NCBI RefSeq assembly: GCF_008329435.1
Contig: NZ_NPKN01000003.1
Location: 248,001 to 312,000 of the forward strand
Source: Rhodanobacter sp. T12-5
GTDB taxonomy: Bacteria; Pseudomonadota; Gammaproteobacteria; Xanthomonadales; Rhodanobacteraceae
Reading direction: 5' to 3'
DNA length: 64,000 nucleotides
The notes below the pieces were generated by a model. It searched no databases, was not told the DNA's origin, and worked only from the letters and a program-made list of their open reading frames with translations. Of this stretch, positions 24,815-33,585 are shown one piece after another (position 1 is the first letter of the stretch; every line of letters starts with the position of its first letter). A program made the translations under genes and the position numbers.

Positions 24815-27800
24815 ACCATGCTTGCATGAGTTCGTATGCCGAACTGCACTGCCTGTCCGATTTCTCCTTCGGTCGCGGCGCATCCAGCGCGGGCGAACTG
24901 TTCGAACGCGCGAAGGCCTGCGGCTATGCCGCGCTGGCGATCACCGACGAATGCTCGCTGGCCGGCATCGTGCGCGCGTACGAGGCATCGCGCGAAACCG
25001 GCATGAAGTTGATCGTGGGCGCCGAGTTCCAGCTCGACGATGGACCGAAGCTGGTGCTGCTGTGCGAAAACCGGCAGGGCTATACGGCGCTCTGCGGCCT
25101 GATCACGCGCGGGCGTCGTGCCTCGAAAAAAGGAACCTATCGGCTGACTCGAGCCGACTTGGACGATGGCCTGCCGGGTACGCTGGCGCTGTGGTCGCCC
25201 GGGCCGCAACCCGATATCGCGCAGGGTCGCTGGGTGCGCGCGACCTTCGACAATCGCGCGTGGCTCGCGGTGGAACTGCATCGGGGTCCCGATGACGCGG
25301 CGCGCCTGCGCGATCTGCAGGCGCTGGGTCGTGCACTGGATCTGCCGCTGGTGGCCGGCGGCGACGTGCACATGCACGTGCGCCGCCGGCTGGCGCTGCA
25401 GCACACGCTCACCGCGATCCGCCATCGCGTGCCGATCGCCGAGGCGGGCGCGCTGATCTTCCGCAACGGCGAACGGCACCTGCGCCGGCGCGATGTGCTG
25501 GCGGCGATCTATCCTGCGGCACTGATGCACGAAAGCATGCGCATCGCCGAGCGCTGCGCGTTCGACATGGCGGACCTTCGTTACGACTATCCAAAGGAAC
25601 TGGTGCCCGACGGACATACCCCCGCCAGCTGGCTGCGCCACCTTGCCGAGGAGGGTCTGCGCTGGCGTTGGCCCGGGGGCGCCAGCGAAAAAGTACGCCG
25701 GCTGGTCGATGACGAACTGGCATTGATCGAACTGAAGGAGTACGAACCGTTCTTCCTCACCGTGCACGACATCGTCCGTTTCGCGCGCAGCGAGGGCATC
25801 CTCTGCCAGGGCCGCGGCTCGGCCGCCAACTCCGCCGTGTGCTTCGCGCTAGGCGTGACCGAGGTGGATCCGGAAATCAACAACCTGCTGGTGGCGCGCT
25901 TCATCAGCGAGGACCGCGACGAGCCGCCCGACATCGACGTCGATTTCGAACACGAGCGGCGCGAAGAGGTGATCCAGTACATCTACCGGAAGTATGGACG
26001 CGAGCGTGCCGCGCTGGCCGCCACCGTCATCTGCTATCGCGGCCGCAGCGCGGTGCGCGACGTGGCCAAGGCGCTCGGCCTTCCATTGGACCAGGTCGAC
26101 CAGCTCAGTGACATCTTCGCGCGCGGCTGGGGCGACAGCAGCGCCGAGGAACGGCTGCGCGAACAGGGCTTCGATCCGGACAGCCCGATCATCCGCCGCG
26201 TGCTGAAGCTGACCCATGAGCTGCTCGGCATGCCGCGGCACCTGTCGCAGCACGTCGGCGGCTTCGTGATTTCCAGCGTGCCCCTGCACGAGATGGTGCC
26301 GGTGGAAAACGCGGCGATGCCGGATCGCACCATCATCCAGTGGGACAAGGACGACCTGGACACCATGCGCATGCTGAAGGTTGATTGCCTGGCGCTGGGC
26401 ATGCTGACCTGCCTGCGCAAATGTTTCGGCTTGCTGGCCAGCGAACACGACGTCGTCAAGACGATCGCGACGATCGAGCCGGACGACGACGATACGTACG
26501 CGATGATCCAGAAAGCCGACACCGTCGGCGTGTTCCAGATCGAAAGTCGTGCGCAGATGGCGATGCTGCCGCGGCATCGGCCGGCGAATTTCTACGACCT
26601 GGTGATCCAGGTGGCGATCGTGCGGCCCGGCCCGATCCAGGGCGACATGGTGCATCCGTACCTGCGGCGTCGGAATGGCGAAGAGCCAGTGGTATATCCG
26701 TCGCAGGCTTTCAAGGGTGTACTGGAACGCACGCTCGGCGTGCCGCTGTTCCAGGAACAGGTGATGAAACTGGCCATGGTGGCCGCCGACTTCAGCGCCG
26801 GCGAGGCCGACAAATTGCGCCGCTCGATGGCCGCGTGGAAGCGGCATGGCGGGCTGGAGCCGCATCGCGAAAAGCTGATGCAGGGCATGTTGAAGAATGG
26901 CTACACGACGGAATTCGCGGCGCGCATCTTCGAGCAGATCAAGGGTTTCGGTTCCTACGGTTTTCCCGAATCGCACGCGGCCAGCTTCGCGAACCTCGTC
27001 TACGCCTCGTGCTGGCTGAAATGCCATTACCCGGCGGCGTTCGCCTGTGCGCTGCTCAACTCGCAGCCGATGGGTTTCTATGCCCCGGCCCAGATCGTGC
27101 AGGACGTACAGCGTCATCGCGTGGCCGTGCATCCGGTCGACGTGCGATACAGCGACTGGGATTGCACGCTGGAAACCGACCCGCGCGGCGCAGTGGATTC
27201 GCGTGCGATCCGGCTGGGCCTGCGCATGGTGCGTGGATTTTCCGAAGCCGCGGCGCTGCGCCTGATGGCGGCGCGCGGGCAACGCGCCTTCGCCGACATC
27301 ACCGACCTGTGCGCACGCGCCGGTCTCGATCGCCGGCATCAGGCTCTGCTGGCGGATGCGGCCGCGTTGCGCGGGCTGGCCGGTCATCGCCATCGCGCGC
27401 GTTGGGCCATCGCCGGTATCGAGGCGCAGCTGCCGTTGTTCGGCATGGACAGTCCGGCCGAAACGGCCGTCGCGCTGCCGCTGCCTACGCAGGCCGAGGA
27501 CACGCTGGCGGACTATGCGCGACTCGGGCTCAGTCTCGGGCCGCATCCGCTGCGGCAGATCCGCGCCCGCTTGCGCGCGGCCCGCTGCATCGATGCAAGG
27601 GTGTTGCGCACGCGGCCGCACAACAGCCGCGTGCGGGTGGCCGGATTGGTGACGTCGCGCCAGCAGCCGCAGACGGCCAGCGGCATCATCTTCCTGACTC
27701 TCGAGGACGAACATGGCCTGGTCAACGTGGTGGTGTGGCGGCACGTGGCCGAAGCGCAGCGCCGCGCATTGATCGAGGCGCGCCTGCTGGCGGTGGAGGG

Positions 27801-27906
27801 CCAGTGGGAACATGTGGATGGCGTCAGCCACCTGATCGCGCATCGTCTCCAGGACCTGACGCCACTGCTGGGTGCGCTGGATGCGCGGTCGCGGGATTTC
27901 CACTGA
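24811..27906 (+). CDS. dnaE2: Error-prone DNA polymerase DnaE2 (ImuC)
   Basis: This 1031-residue C-family polymerase begins with a PHP domain ([18 protein letters not shown]). The palm has [21 protein letters not shown] and the catalytic acidic motif [27 protein letters not shown] follows, with an OB domain near residue 940 ([13 protein letters not shown]). A QLPLF pentapeptide at 873-877 matches a beta-clamp binding motif. DnaE2 performs SOS-induced mutagenic translesion synthesis with ImuA and ImuB and lacks a proofreading partner. I use ATG 24811, which overlaps the imuB stop. MSSYAEL at 24826 is an alternative. Upstream extension into imuB is rejected. Confidence 0.94.
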   Translation: MNHACMSSYAELHCLSDFSFGRGASSAGELFERAKACGYAALAITDECSLAGIVRAYEASRETGMKLIVGAEFQLDDGPKLVLLCENRQGYTALCGLITRGRRASKKGTYRLTRADLDDGLPGTLALWSPGPQPDIAQGRWVRATFDNRAWLAVELHRGPDDAARLRDLQALGRALDLPLVAGGDVHMHVRRRLALQHTLTAIRHRVPIAEAGALIFRNGERHLRRRDVLAAIYPAALMHESMRIAERCAFDMADLRYDYPKELVPDGHTPASWLRHLAEEGLRWRWPGGASEKVRRLVDDELALIELKEYEPFFLTVHDIVRFARSEGILCQGRGSAANSAVCFALGVTEVDPEINNLLVARFISEDRDEPPDIDVDFEHERREEVIQYIYRKYGRERAALAATVICYRGRSAVRDVAKALGLPLDQVDQLSDIFARGWGDSSAEERLREQGFDPDSPIIRRVLKLTHELLGMPRHLSQHVGGFVISSVPLHEMVPVENAAMPDRTIIQWDKDDLDTMRMLKVDCLALGMLTCLRKCFGLLASEHDVVKTIATIEPDDDDTYAMIQKADTVGVFQIESRAQMAMLPRHRPANFYDLVIQVAIVRPGPIQGDMVHPYLRRRNGEEPVVYPSQAFKGVLERTLGVPLFQEQVMKLAMVAADFSAGEADKLRRSMAAWKRHGGLEPHREKLMQGMLKNGYTTEFAARIFEQIKGFGSYGFPESHAASFANLVYASCWLKCHYPAAFACALLNSQPMGFYAPAQIVQDVQRHRVAVHPVDVRYSDWDCTLETDPRGAVDSRAIRLGLRMVRGFSEAAALRLMAARGQRAFADITDLCARAGLDRRHQALLADAAALRGLAGHRHRARWAIAGIEAQLPLFGMDSPAETAVALPLPTQAEDTLADYARLGLSLGPHPLRQIRARLRAARCIDARVLRTRPHNSRVRVAGLVTSRQQPQTASGIIFLTLEDEHGLVNVVVWRHVAEAQRRALIEARLLAVEGQWEHVDGVSHLIAHRLQDLTPLLGALDARSRDFH

Positions 27907-27917
27907 GCCGGAAAACT

Positions 27918-27998
27918 CTGTAGGAGCGACTTCAGTCGCGATGGCTCTGCAGGCCCCACAAAAACTCCAGAGCATCGCGACTGAAGTCGCTCCCACAG
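27918..27998. repeat. REP-like inverted pair, probable bidirectional terminator
   Basis: Two 32-nt units face each other: 27918-27949 reads TAGGAGCGACTTCAGTCGCG in its core, and 27967-27998 is its near-exact reverse complement, with a 17-nt spacer. Each core (GCGACttcaGTCGC) is itself a hairpin. This is the REP type common in Pseudomonas and Xanthomonadales. It fills the gap between convergent dnaE2 and mscS and could form a long stem in both transcripts. Related units are seen at 52268-52346 and 63957-63982. Confidence 0.75.
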
Positions 27999-28026
27999 CG
28001 GAAATTCCATCGCCTAACCGGGCAGG

Positions 28027-29178
28027 CTACGTTCCGTCGCGCAATGGCCCGCCGTCCTCCGGCGAGGGGCTGTGCTGGGGTTCGGGGTTGCGCGGCATCG
28101 GCGGAGGCTCCGGTGCGTGGCCGCCGCGTTCCAGCTCGCCGCGCCAGCGCGGCAGGGCTTCGGGATGATTGGCCTGGACATAGGCGATGAGTCCTTCGCG
28201 CACATGGCAACGCAAATCCCATCCGCGGCCGGAGTCGGAGGAGCTGACCAGCGCGCGCAACTGCATGGCGTGTTCGTTGGCGTCGGTGACCTGCAGCACG
28301 CAGACGCGGCCATCCCATTCCGGCGCCTCGCGGCACAGCCGCTGCAGTTCCTTGCGCAACGGCGCCAACGGCATGCGGTAGTCCAGCATCAGGAACACCG
28401 TGCCGATCAGCTGCGAGCCGGTGCGCGTCCAGTTCTGGAACGGGTTCTCGATGAACCAGTTCAGCGGCACCACCAGCCGCCGTTCGTCCCAGATGCGCAC
28501 CACCACATAGCTGCCGGTGATCTCCTCGATGCGGCCCCATTCGCCTTCGATGATCACCACGTCGTCCAGCCGGATCGGCTGGGTCAGCGCAATCTGCAGG
28601 CCGGCGATCAGGTTGCTCAGCACCGGCTTGGCGGCCAGCCCGATCGCCAGTCCGGCCACGCCCGCAGAGGCCAGCAGGCTGGCGCCGAGCTGGCGCACGC
28701 CGGGAATCGTCAGCAGGATGATCGACATGCCGATGACGATCACGATGACATCGGCGGTGCGTCCGAGCACGCGCACTTGGGTCACCACGCGGCGTGCCTG
28801 CAGGTTGTCGGCCACGTCCATCGGATAGCGCCGGATGGCCGCCCCTTCGAACGCGCCGATGCAACGCACCACCAGCCAGGTGCCGACCGCCAGCAAGGCG
28901 ATCCGCAACAGGTGTTGCAGCATGGCGAATGGCGCGGAGGTGGTCGGCGGCCATGTGTGCAAGGCAATCGTCACCGTCAGCAGCGGCAGCAGCCATTCCA
29001 TCGGCGCACTGGCGCGACCCATGATGTCCGCTGCCACCGGATGCGTTTTCGCCAACCGCCGCCGCAATGCATGGGCGCCGGTGCGAAGCACCAACGCCAG
29101 CAGCAATCCGGTGATCACCGCCGACCCGAGCCGTATCCATACGTCGTGCTGCCACAGTGTGGAAAACTCATGCACCAT
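28027..29178 (-). CDS. MscS-family mechanosensitive channel
   Basis: This 383-residue inner-membrane protein has four to five hydrophobic segments in the first 200 residues. The Gly/Ala-rich pore helix of MscS follows (LLASAGVAGLAIGLAAKPVLSNLIAGL), then the beta domain (PIRLDDVVIIEGEWGRIEEITG). The C-terminal cytoplasmic domain ends in a Pro-rich tail of about 40 residues (EPPPMPRNPEPQHSP). Such channels release solutes on hypo-osmotic shock. The gene follows the udgX operon after 72 nt that contain a 20-bp perfect palindrome. It is convergent with dnaE2. Whether it gates as MscS or belongs to a regulatory subfamily cannot be decided from sequence. Confidence 0.9.
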   Translation of the reverse strand: MVHEFSTLWQHDVWIRLGSAVITGLLLALVLRTGAHALRRRLAKTHPVAADIMGRASAPMEWLLPLLTVTIALHTWPPTTSAPFAMLQHLLRIALLAVGTWLVVRCIGAFEGAAIRRYPMDVADNLQARRVVTQVRVLGRTADVIVIVIGMSIILLTIPGVRQLGASLLASAGVAGLAIGLAAKPVLSNLIAGLQIALTQPIRLDDVVIIEGEWGRIEEITGSYVVVRIWDERRLVVPLNWFIENPFQNWTRTGSQLIGTVFLMLDYRMPLAPLRKELQRLCREAPEWDGRVCVLQVTDANEHAMQLRALVSSSDSGRGWDLRCHVREGLIAYVQANHPEALPRWRGELERGGHAPEPPPMPRNPEPQHSPSPEDGGPLRDGT

Positions 29179-29220
29179 GTGTTGCAGTCTGCCGCAGGCG
29201 ATGTGGACAGGATGTCGGTC

Positions 29221-29240
29221 CGTTCACGGCGCCGTGAACG
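29221..29240. repeat. 20-bp perfect palindrome
   Basis: CGTTCACGGCGCCGTGAACG equals its own reverse complement over all 20 positions. It lies 10 nt after the stop of the 48-residue gene and 42 nt before the mscS start (minus strand). It could be an operator for mscS or a hairpin ending the udgX transcript; there is no T-run. Confidence 0.6.
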
Positions 29241-29250
29241 CGGCCGGGTG

Positions 29251-29397
29251 TCAGCCTTGCGGGCCGGTGGTCGCCGGTGAATCGGAATCGGTCGGACGGG
29301 CTTCCTGATGGGTGGCGCCGAGATAGAACCCGGTGGCCAGGATCGCGATCAGCGCGAGCAACAGGAACCAGAAGGCCAGCCGGCGCGGGCGCTTCAT
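29251..29397 (-). CDS. 48-residue single-span membrane peptide
   Basis: The short frame reads MKRPRRLAFWFLLLALIAIL and continues into TGFYLGATH and an acidic, Ser/Thr-rich tail. A basic start, about 17 hydrophobic residues and a polar end suggest one transmembrane helix, with the N-terminus probably cytoplasmic. Its ATG overlaps the stop of the udgX gene (ATGA), so translation is likely coupled. I recognise no family. Coupling and composition support a real gene despite its size. Confidence 0.6.
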   Translation of the reverse strand: MKRPRRLAFWFLLLALIAILATGFYLGATHQEARPTDSDSPATTGPQG

Positions 29398-30062
29398 GAC
29401 GAGGTGTTCGTGTCGCCGCCAAGCCCGGCCAGCGCGGCCGCGATCTCGCGCAAGTCGGTGACCAGTTCGGCATAGGCCGCATCACGCCGATCCGCGCGCG
29501 GCATCCGCAACACCGCCGACGGATGCCAGGTGGCAAAGCCGCGGACGCCTTCGCCCATGTCGCGCCATTCACCGCGCTGCAAGGTGATGCGGAATGCATC
29601 GCCGAACAGTGTCTGCGCGGCCATTGCGCCGAGACCGACCACCAGCCGCGGTTGCACGCGCAACAACTCCGCCGCGAGCCATTGTCGGCAGGCGGCCTGC
29701 TCCGAGGCATTCGCGCGCTTGTGCAGTTTCGCCTTGCCGCGTACTTCGTACTTGAAGTGCTTGACCGTGTTGGTGAGGTAGAGCGTGCTGCGATCGAGGC
29801 CTGCCTCGACCATGGCCTTGTCCAGCAAGTGGCCGGCGGGGCCGACGAACGGTTCGCCCGCCAGGTCTTCCTGCGCGCCCGGCTGTTCGCCGATCAGCAT
29901 CGCCGCCGCGTGTGCAGGGCCCTTGCCAAACACCGTGCGAGTTGCCCCTCGCCACAACGGACAGTCGCGGCAGCCAGCAGCCTTGCGACGCAGCGTCGCA
30001 AGGCTGCCTGCGGGAATAGTCCCCGCAGGCTTGGCTAGCGGAACCGTGGCATGGACATCCAT
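29394..30062 (-). CDS. UdgX-type uracil-DNA glycosylase
   Basis: This 222-residue family 4/5-like uracil-DNA glycosylase has motif A GEQPGAQEDLAGEPFVGPAG, Fe-S cluster Cys candidates Cys31, Cys34 and Cys125, and the C-terminal motif WHPSAVLR. Between them lies TVKHFKYEVRGKAKLHKR. This matches the extra loop of UdgX, where the family KRRIH motif carries the His that bonds covalently to the excised-base site; His114 here (KLHK) occupies that place. UdgX binds uracil in DNA tightly and irreversibly. The gene lies 8 nt after a DUF3309 gene and overlaps a 48-residue membrane peptide gene. Assignment to UdgX rather than ordinary type 4 is from the loop by eye. Confidence 0.85.
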   Translation of the reverse strand: MDVHATVPLAKPAGTIPAGSLATLRRKAAGCRDCPLWRGATRTVFGKGPAHAAAMLIGEQPGAQEDLAGEPFVGPAGHLLDKAMVEAGLDRSTLYLTNTVKHFKYEVRGKAKLHKRANASEQAACRQWLAAELLRVQPRLVVGLGAMAAQTLFGDAFRITLQRGEWRDMGEGVRGFATWHPSAVLRMPRADRRDAAYAELVTDLREIAAALAGLGGDTNTSS

Positions 30063-30070
30063 CGATCACA

Positions 30071-30232
30071 TCAATGAAACACGCCCAGCAACCACAGCAC
30101 GATGACGATGACGAGGATGAGGCCCAGCCCACCCATCGGACGATAGCCCCAGGAGCGGCTGTAGCCCCATGTCGGCAAGGCACCGATCAGCAACAGCACC
30201 AGCACGATGACGATCAACAGTGAAAGTGACAT
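30071..30232 (-). CDS. DUF3309-family small membrane protein
   Basis: This 53-residue protein begins MSLSLLIVIVLVLLLIGALP, then WGYSRSWGYRPMGGLG and a second hydrophobic helix, LILVIVIVLWLLGVFH. Two short membrane helices joined by an aromatic Gly/Tyr loop are the DUF3309 pattern. The function is unknown; such proteins often occur among stress genes. AAAAGGA lies 8-9 nt upstream of the ATG at 30232. A longer open frame to 30337 lacks a ribosome binding site. It is the first gene of the udgX unit and divergent from the PfpI gene. Confidence 0.8.
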   Translation of the reverse strand: MSLSLLIVIVLVLLLIGALPTWGYSRSWGYRPMGGLGLILVIVIVLWLLGVFH

Positions 30233-30439
30233 GTTCGTTTTCCTTTTGGACGAAGATTCGGAGCCGTTACAAATGACCGCAACTTCGCGCGTGAGCTGCC
30301 AGCGCGACCACCGCACGATCGCAATCTGCCGGTGCACGGGCCGTCAACGCCAAGCTCCGGTCACGACATGCTCACGACGAACTGACGCCGACTGCATGCG
30401 CGAGGGACGAAGATGGGTCTTTGTTCAGCGGAGCGCATC

Positions 30440-30994
30440 ATGTCCTCACCCGATTTGACTGGCCTGCGGGTCGCCATTCTCGCCACCGACGGCTATGAAC
30501 AGTCCGAGCTCACCGAGCCAAAGCGCCTGCTGGAACAGGCCGGCGTGCAGACGGACGTGATCGCACCCGGTGGCGCCACGCAGATCCGCGGCTGGCACAA
30601 GAAGGACTGGGGCGATGCGGTGAAAGTGGACGTGGCGCTGCGGGACGCGCGCGTCGACGACTACGACGCGCTGGTGTTGCCTGGCGGCGTGATGAACCCG
30701 GACAAACTGCGGCTGGAACCGGCGGCGATCGCCCTGATCAAGGCGTTCGACGATGCCGGAAAGCCGCTCGCGGCGATCTGCCACGGACCGTGGACGCTGA
30801 TCGATGCCGGCTTGGTCAAGAACCGCAAGGTCACCTCGTGGCCTTCGTTGCGCAGGGATCTGGAAAATGCCGGCGCGCAATGGCAGGACAGCGAGGTCGT
30901 GCGCGACGGCCAGCTGATCACCAGCCGCAAGCCGGACGACATTCCGGCGTTTGCCGCCACCATCATCGACGCGCTGGCCAGTGCTTCGATGTAG
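30440..30994 (+). CDS. DJ-1/PfpI family protein (type 1 glutamine amidotransferase-like)
   Basis: This 184-residue protein has the PfpI fold: LRVAILATDGYEQSEL at the start, a conserved acidic site in YEQSELTEP, and the nucleophile elbow AICHGPWTLIDAG with the reactive Cys followed by His. Family members are described as proteases, glyoxalases or deglycases; the activity here is not decidable. It resembles the YfkM/PfpI stress branch. GGAG at 30430-30433 lies 6 nt before ATG 30440, so the upstream start at 30413 is rejected. It is convergent with ligD and stands beside other stress genes. Confidence 0.9.
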   Translation: MSSPDLTGLRVAILATDGYEQSELTEPKRLLEQAGVQTDVIAPGGATQIRGWHKKDWGDAVKVDVALRDARVDDYDALVLPGGVMNPDKLRLEPAAIALIKAFDDAGKPLAAICHGPWTLIDAGLVKNRKVTSWPSLRRDLENAGAQWQDSEVVRDGQLITSRKPDDIPAFAATIIDALASASM

Positions 30995-31029
30995 CGAGCC
31001 TTCCGTATGCGGTGCTTCGGCACGCCACT

Positions 31030-33582
31030 TCAGCCCGATTTCTCCATCAAGTCATCCAGCCCCTGCCGCACCTCGTCAATCCCGGCCCACGGATCCGAGC
31101 GCAACCGCGCCAGCCGTTTCGGCGCGGAGCGGATGTCGAAATCGTGTCCGCTCTTCAACTTGCCCAGTTCGCTCCAGCGCAGCGGCATGGCGACCGGTGC
31201 GCCGCTGCGCGCGCGCAACGAATACGAGGCCACGCTGGTCGCGCCACGGCTGTTGCGCAGGTAGTCCACGTAGATCACGCCGTTGCGTTGCGACTTGCTG
31301 GCGGTCGCGATGAATTCCAGCGGATGCGCCTGCGCCATCGTGCTGGCAAACGCATGTGCGAAATCCTTCACCTGCGGCCATGGACAAGCGGGGTTGAGCG
31401 GCACCACCACGTGCAGCCCCTTGCCGCCGGTGGTGCGCAGGAATGATTCAAGGCCCAACTGCGCGAGCAGCTTGCGTACCAGTCGCGCGGCGGCCACGAC
31501 GCGATCCCAGGCGACACCGTCGCCGGGGTCCAGATCGAACACCACGCGATCGGCCAGGTCCGGTTGTTGGACGGTTGCACCCCAGGGGTGGAATTCCAGC
31601 ACGCCGAACTGCACCAGCTCGATCACCGAGTCGGCATTCAGCGGGTAAATGTAGGTCGCCTGCGCGCCGGATTCCTCTTTGAGCCTGGCGCTGCCCACGT
31701 GCTTCAGTCCCTGGATCATGTGCTTCTGGAAGAAGCACGCCTTCGCCGTGCCTTCGGGACAACGGATCACCGAAGTGGGCCGGTCGACCACGCCGGGCAG
31801 GAACCACTTCATCACGCTGGCGTAGTAATCGGCCACGTCCTGCTTGGTGTATCCGTCGTCGGGAAACACCACGCGATCGGGATGAGTGATCGTGATGGCC
31901 TCTGGCTTCGCTCTGGCGGATTTTCGGCGCGTTGCCGCGGGCTTGCCGCGCGGCGTGGGCTCAGCGCGGTCCGAATCGGCCAGGTCGGCGGCGGTCTTGT
32001 CGGTACGCATGGTCTTCAGGCTCGGTTGGCGCAACAGGTTCTTGTTGCCGATGCCGCGGTAATACACCTCGGCAACGGCGACTGGCTTCACCCATCTCGC
32101 GTCGCGCAGCAACGGGTCGATCGCGGTGAGTTTCGCGGTGGGTTTGCGGCTGCCCTTGCCGGCGATCGTCTTGCCGAGTTGCCGCAGCTGCTCGTCGGAG
32201 AAACCGGTGCCGACGCGGCCGACATAGACCCAGCCGTTGGCCACGTCCGGGTCGGGCCGGGCCAGCAACAGCGAGCCGAACCCGTGGCGACTGCCCTTCG
32301 GCGGCGTATAGCCGACCACCGCGAACTCGTCGCTTTCCAGCCGCTTGATCTTCAGCCAGTCGTCGCCGCGACCGGCGTGATAAGCGGAGTCGACGCGTTT
32401 GGAAACGATGCCCTCCAGTTGCTCCTCGGTGGCCATCCGGAACGCGCCTTCGCCGTCGCCGATCGCGTGCGTGCTGAAGGCCAGGTGCTTCGGCGCATGT
32501 GCCAGCAACTGCTGCAACAGCTGCTTGCGTTGCAGCAGGCCGACCCGTGTCAGGTCGCTTCCTTCGAAGTAGGGCAGGTCGAACAACATGTAGACCAGCG
32601 GCAGTTGCGCCTCGCCCGACAACGTCTGCTGCAGAGCGTTGAAGTCGCTGTGGCCATGCGCATCCAGTGCGATCAGCTCGCCGTCCAGCCGCGCCGAGTG
32701 CAGTCCCAGCGATGCCAGCGACTGCGCGATGTCCGGCAAGCGATGGTTCCATGGCAACGCATTGCGCGACCACAAGTTCAACTCGCCATCGGCAATCGCG
32801 GCGAGGATGCGATAGCCGTCCCATTTCACCTCGTGCAGCCACTGCTCGCCCTCTGGCGGAGACTCGCGCAGGCGGGCCAGTTCCGGCTTGAAGAAATCGC
32901 TGCTGGCAGGCGCCGCCCGGGCGCCGGCCAGCGCGGCAGCGGCTCGCGCCAGTTGCGCCCGTGGGGTCTTTTTTTCCTGCGGAACCGGCTTCTTGCGGGC
33001 CGTCGATTTCTTCGCCGCGGCCTTCGTCGCCGGCGTCTTCGCGGCGGCACGGGTGCTGCGGGTCATTTTCGCGTCGAGCAGATCATCGGCCTCGACGTCG
33101 CCGGCGAACGCATCCTTCGCCTTGATCAGGAACCACGACGGCTGGCGCTCCTTGCGGCCGCTGCGCACCAGGTGCCAGCCGCCCTTGAGCCGCTGGCCGA
33201 ACAATTCGAAGCGCAGATGACCTTTCTGCAATTGGGCTTCGGCGTCGCCGGTCGTGGTCCACACGCCGGCGTCGAACCGGTCGACGTGACCCTTGCCGTA
33301 ACCGTGCTCGATGTCACCCTCGAAACTGGCGTAGGACACCGGATGATCCTCCACCTCGACCGCCAGCCGCTTGACCTGCGGGTCGTAGCTAGGCCCCTTG
33401 GGCACCGCCCAGCTCTTCAGCACGTCGCCGACCTGCAGGCGAAAGTCGAAGTGGCGGCGGCTGGCGTGATGCAGCTGCACCACGAAGATCGCGCGCTGGT
33501 CCGGCGCTACGCCGTCATCGGCAGCCGGTTCGCGCGTCTTCGAGAAATCGCGTTTGCGCTGGTAGTCCCGCAGGCTGTTCAT
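31030..33582 (-). CDS. ligD: NHEJ DNA ligase LigD (phosphoesterase, ligase, polymerase)
   Basis: This 850-residue protein has three modules. The 3'-phosphoesterase (about 1-165) has VVQLHHASRRHFDFRL. A Lys/Ala-rich linker (172-225) follows. The ATP-dependent ligase has Lys253 in EVKWDGYR, the adenylated residue, and later EGIVSKR and DWLKIKR. The C-terminal polymerase/primase domain (about 560-850) has the metal-binding VVFDLDPGDG. This order matches Pseudomonas LigD. With Ku it repairs double-strand breaks without a template. It starts 3 nt after the SDR gene, so the two are cotranscribed and probably translationally coupled. Ku is encoded 1.7 kb away on the opposite strand. Confidence 0.95.
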   Translation of the reverse strand: MNSLRDYQRKRDFSKTREPAADDGVAPDQRAIFVVQLHHASRRHFDFRLQVGDVLKSWAVPKGPSYDPQVKRLAVEVEDHPVSYASFEGDIEHGYGKGHVDRFDAGVWTTTGDAEAQLQKGHLRFELFGQRLKGGWHLVRSGRKERQPSWFLIKAKDAFAGDVEADDLLDAKMTRSTRAAAKTPATKAAAKKSTARKKPVPQEKKTPRAQLARAAAALAGARAAPASSDFFKPELARLRESPPEGEQWLHEVKWDGYRILAAIADGELNLWSRNALPWNHRLPDIAQSLASLGLHSARLDGELIALDAHGHSDFNALQQTLSGEAQLPLVYMLFDLPYFEGSDLTRVGLLQRKQLLQQLLAHAPKHLAFSTHAIGDGEGAFRMATEEQLEGIVSKRVDSAYHAGRGDDWLKIKRLESDEFAVVGYTPPKGSRHGFGSLLLARPDPDVANGWVYVGRVGTGFSDEQLRQLGKTIAGKGSRKPTAKLTAIDPLLRDARWVKPVAVAEVYYRGIGNKNLLRQPSLKTMRTDKTAADLADSDRAEPTPRGKPAATRRKSARAKPEAITITHPDRVVFPDDGYTKQDVADYYASVMKWFLPGVVDRPTSVIRCPEGTAKACFFQKHMIQGLKHVGSARLKEESGAQATYIYPLNADSVIELVQFGVLEFHPWGATVQQPDLADRVVFDLDPGDGVAWDRVVAAARLVRKLLAQLGLESFLRTTGGKGLHVVVPLNPACPWPQVKDFAHAFASTMAQAHPLEFIATASKSQRNGVIYVDYLRNSRGATSVASYSLRARSGAPVAMPLRWSELGKLKSGHDFDIRSAPKRLARLRSDPWAGIDEVRQGLDDLMEKSG

Positions 33583-33585
33583 GGC

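Noticed and set aside
25849..27996. 715-codon open frame on the minus strand
   Set aside because: Antisense to dnaE2; runs into the REP pair; no motif.
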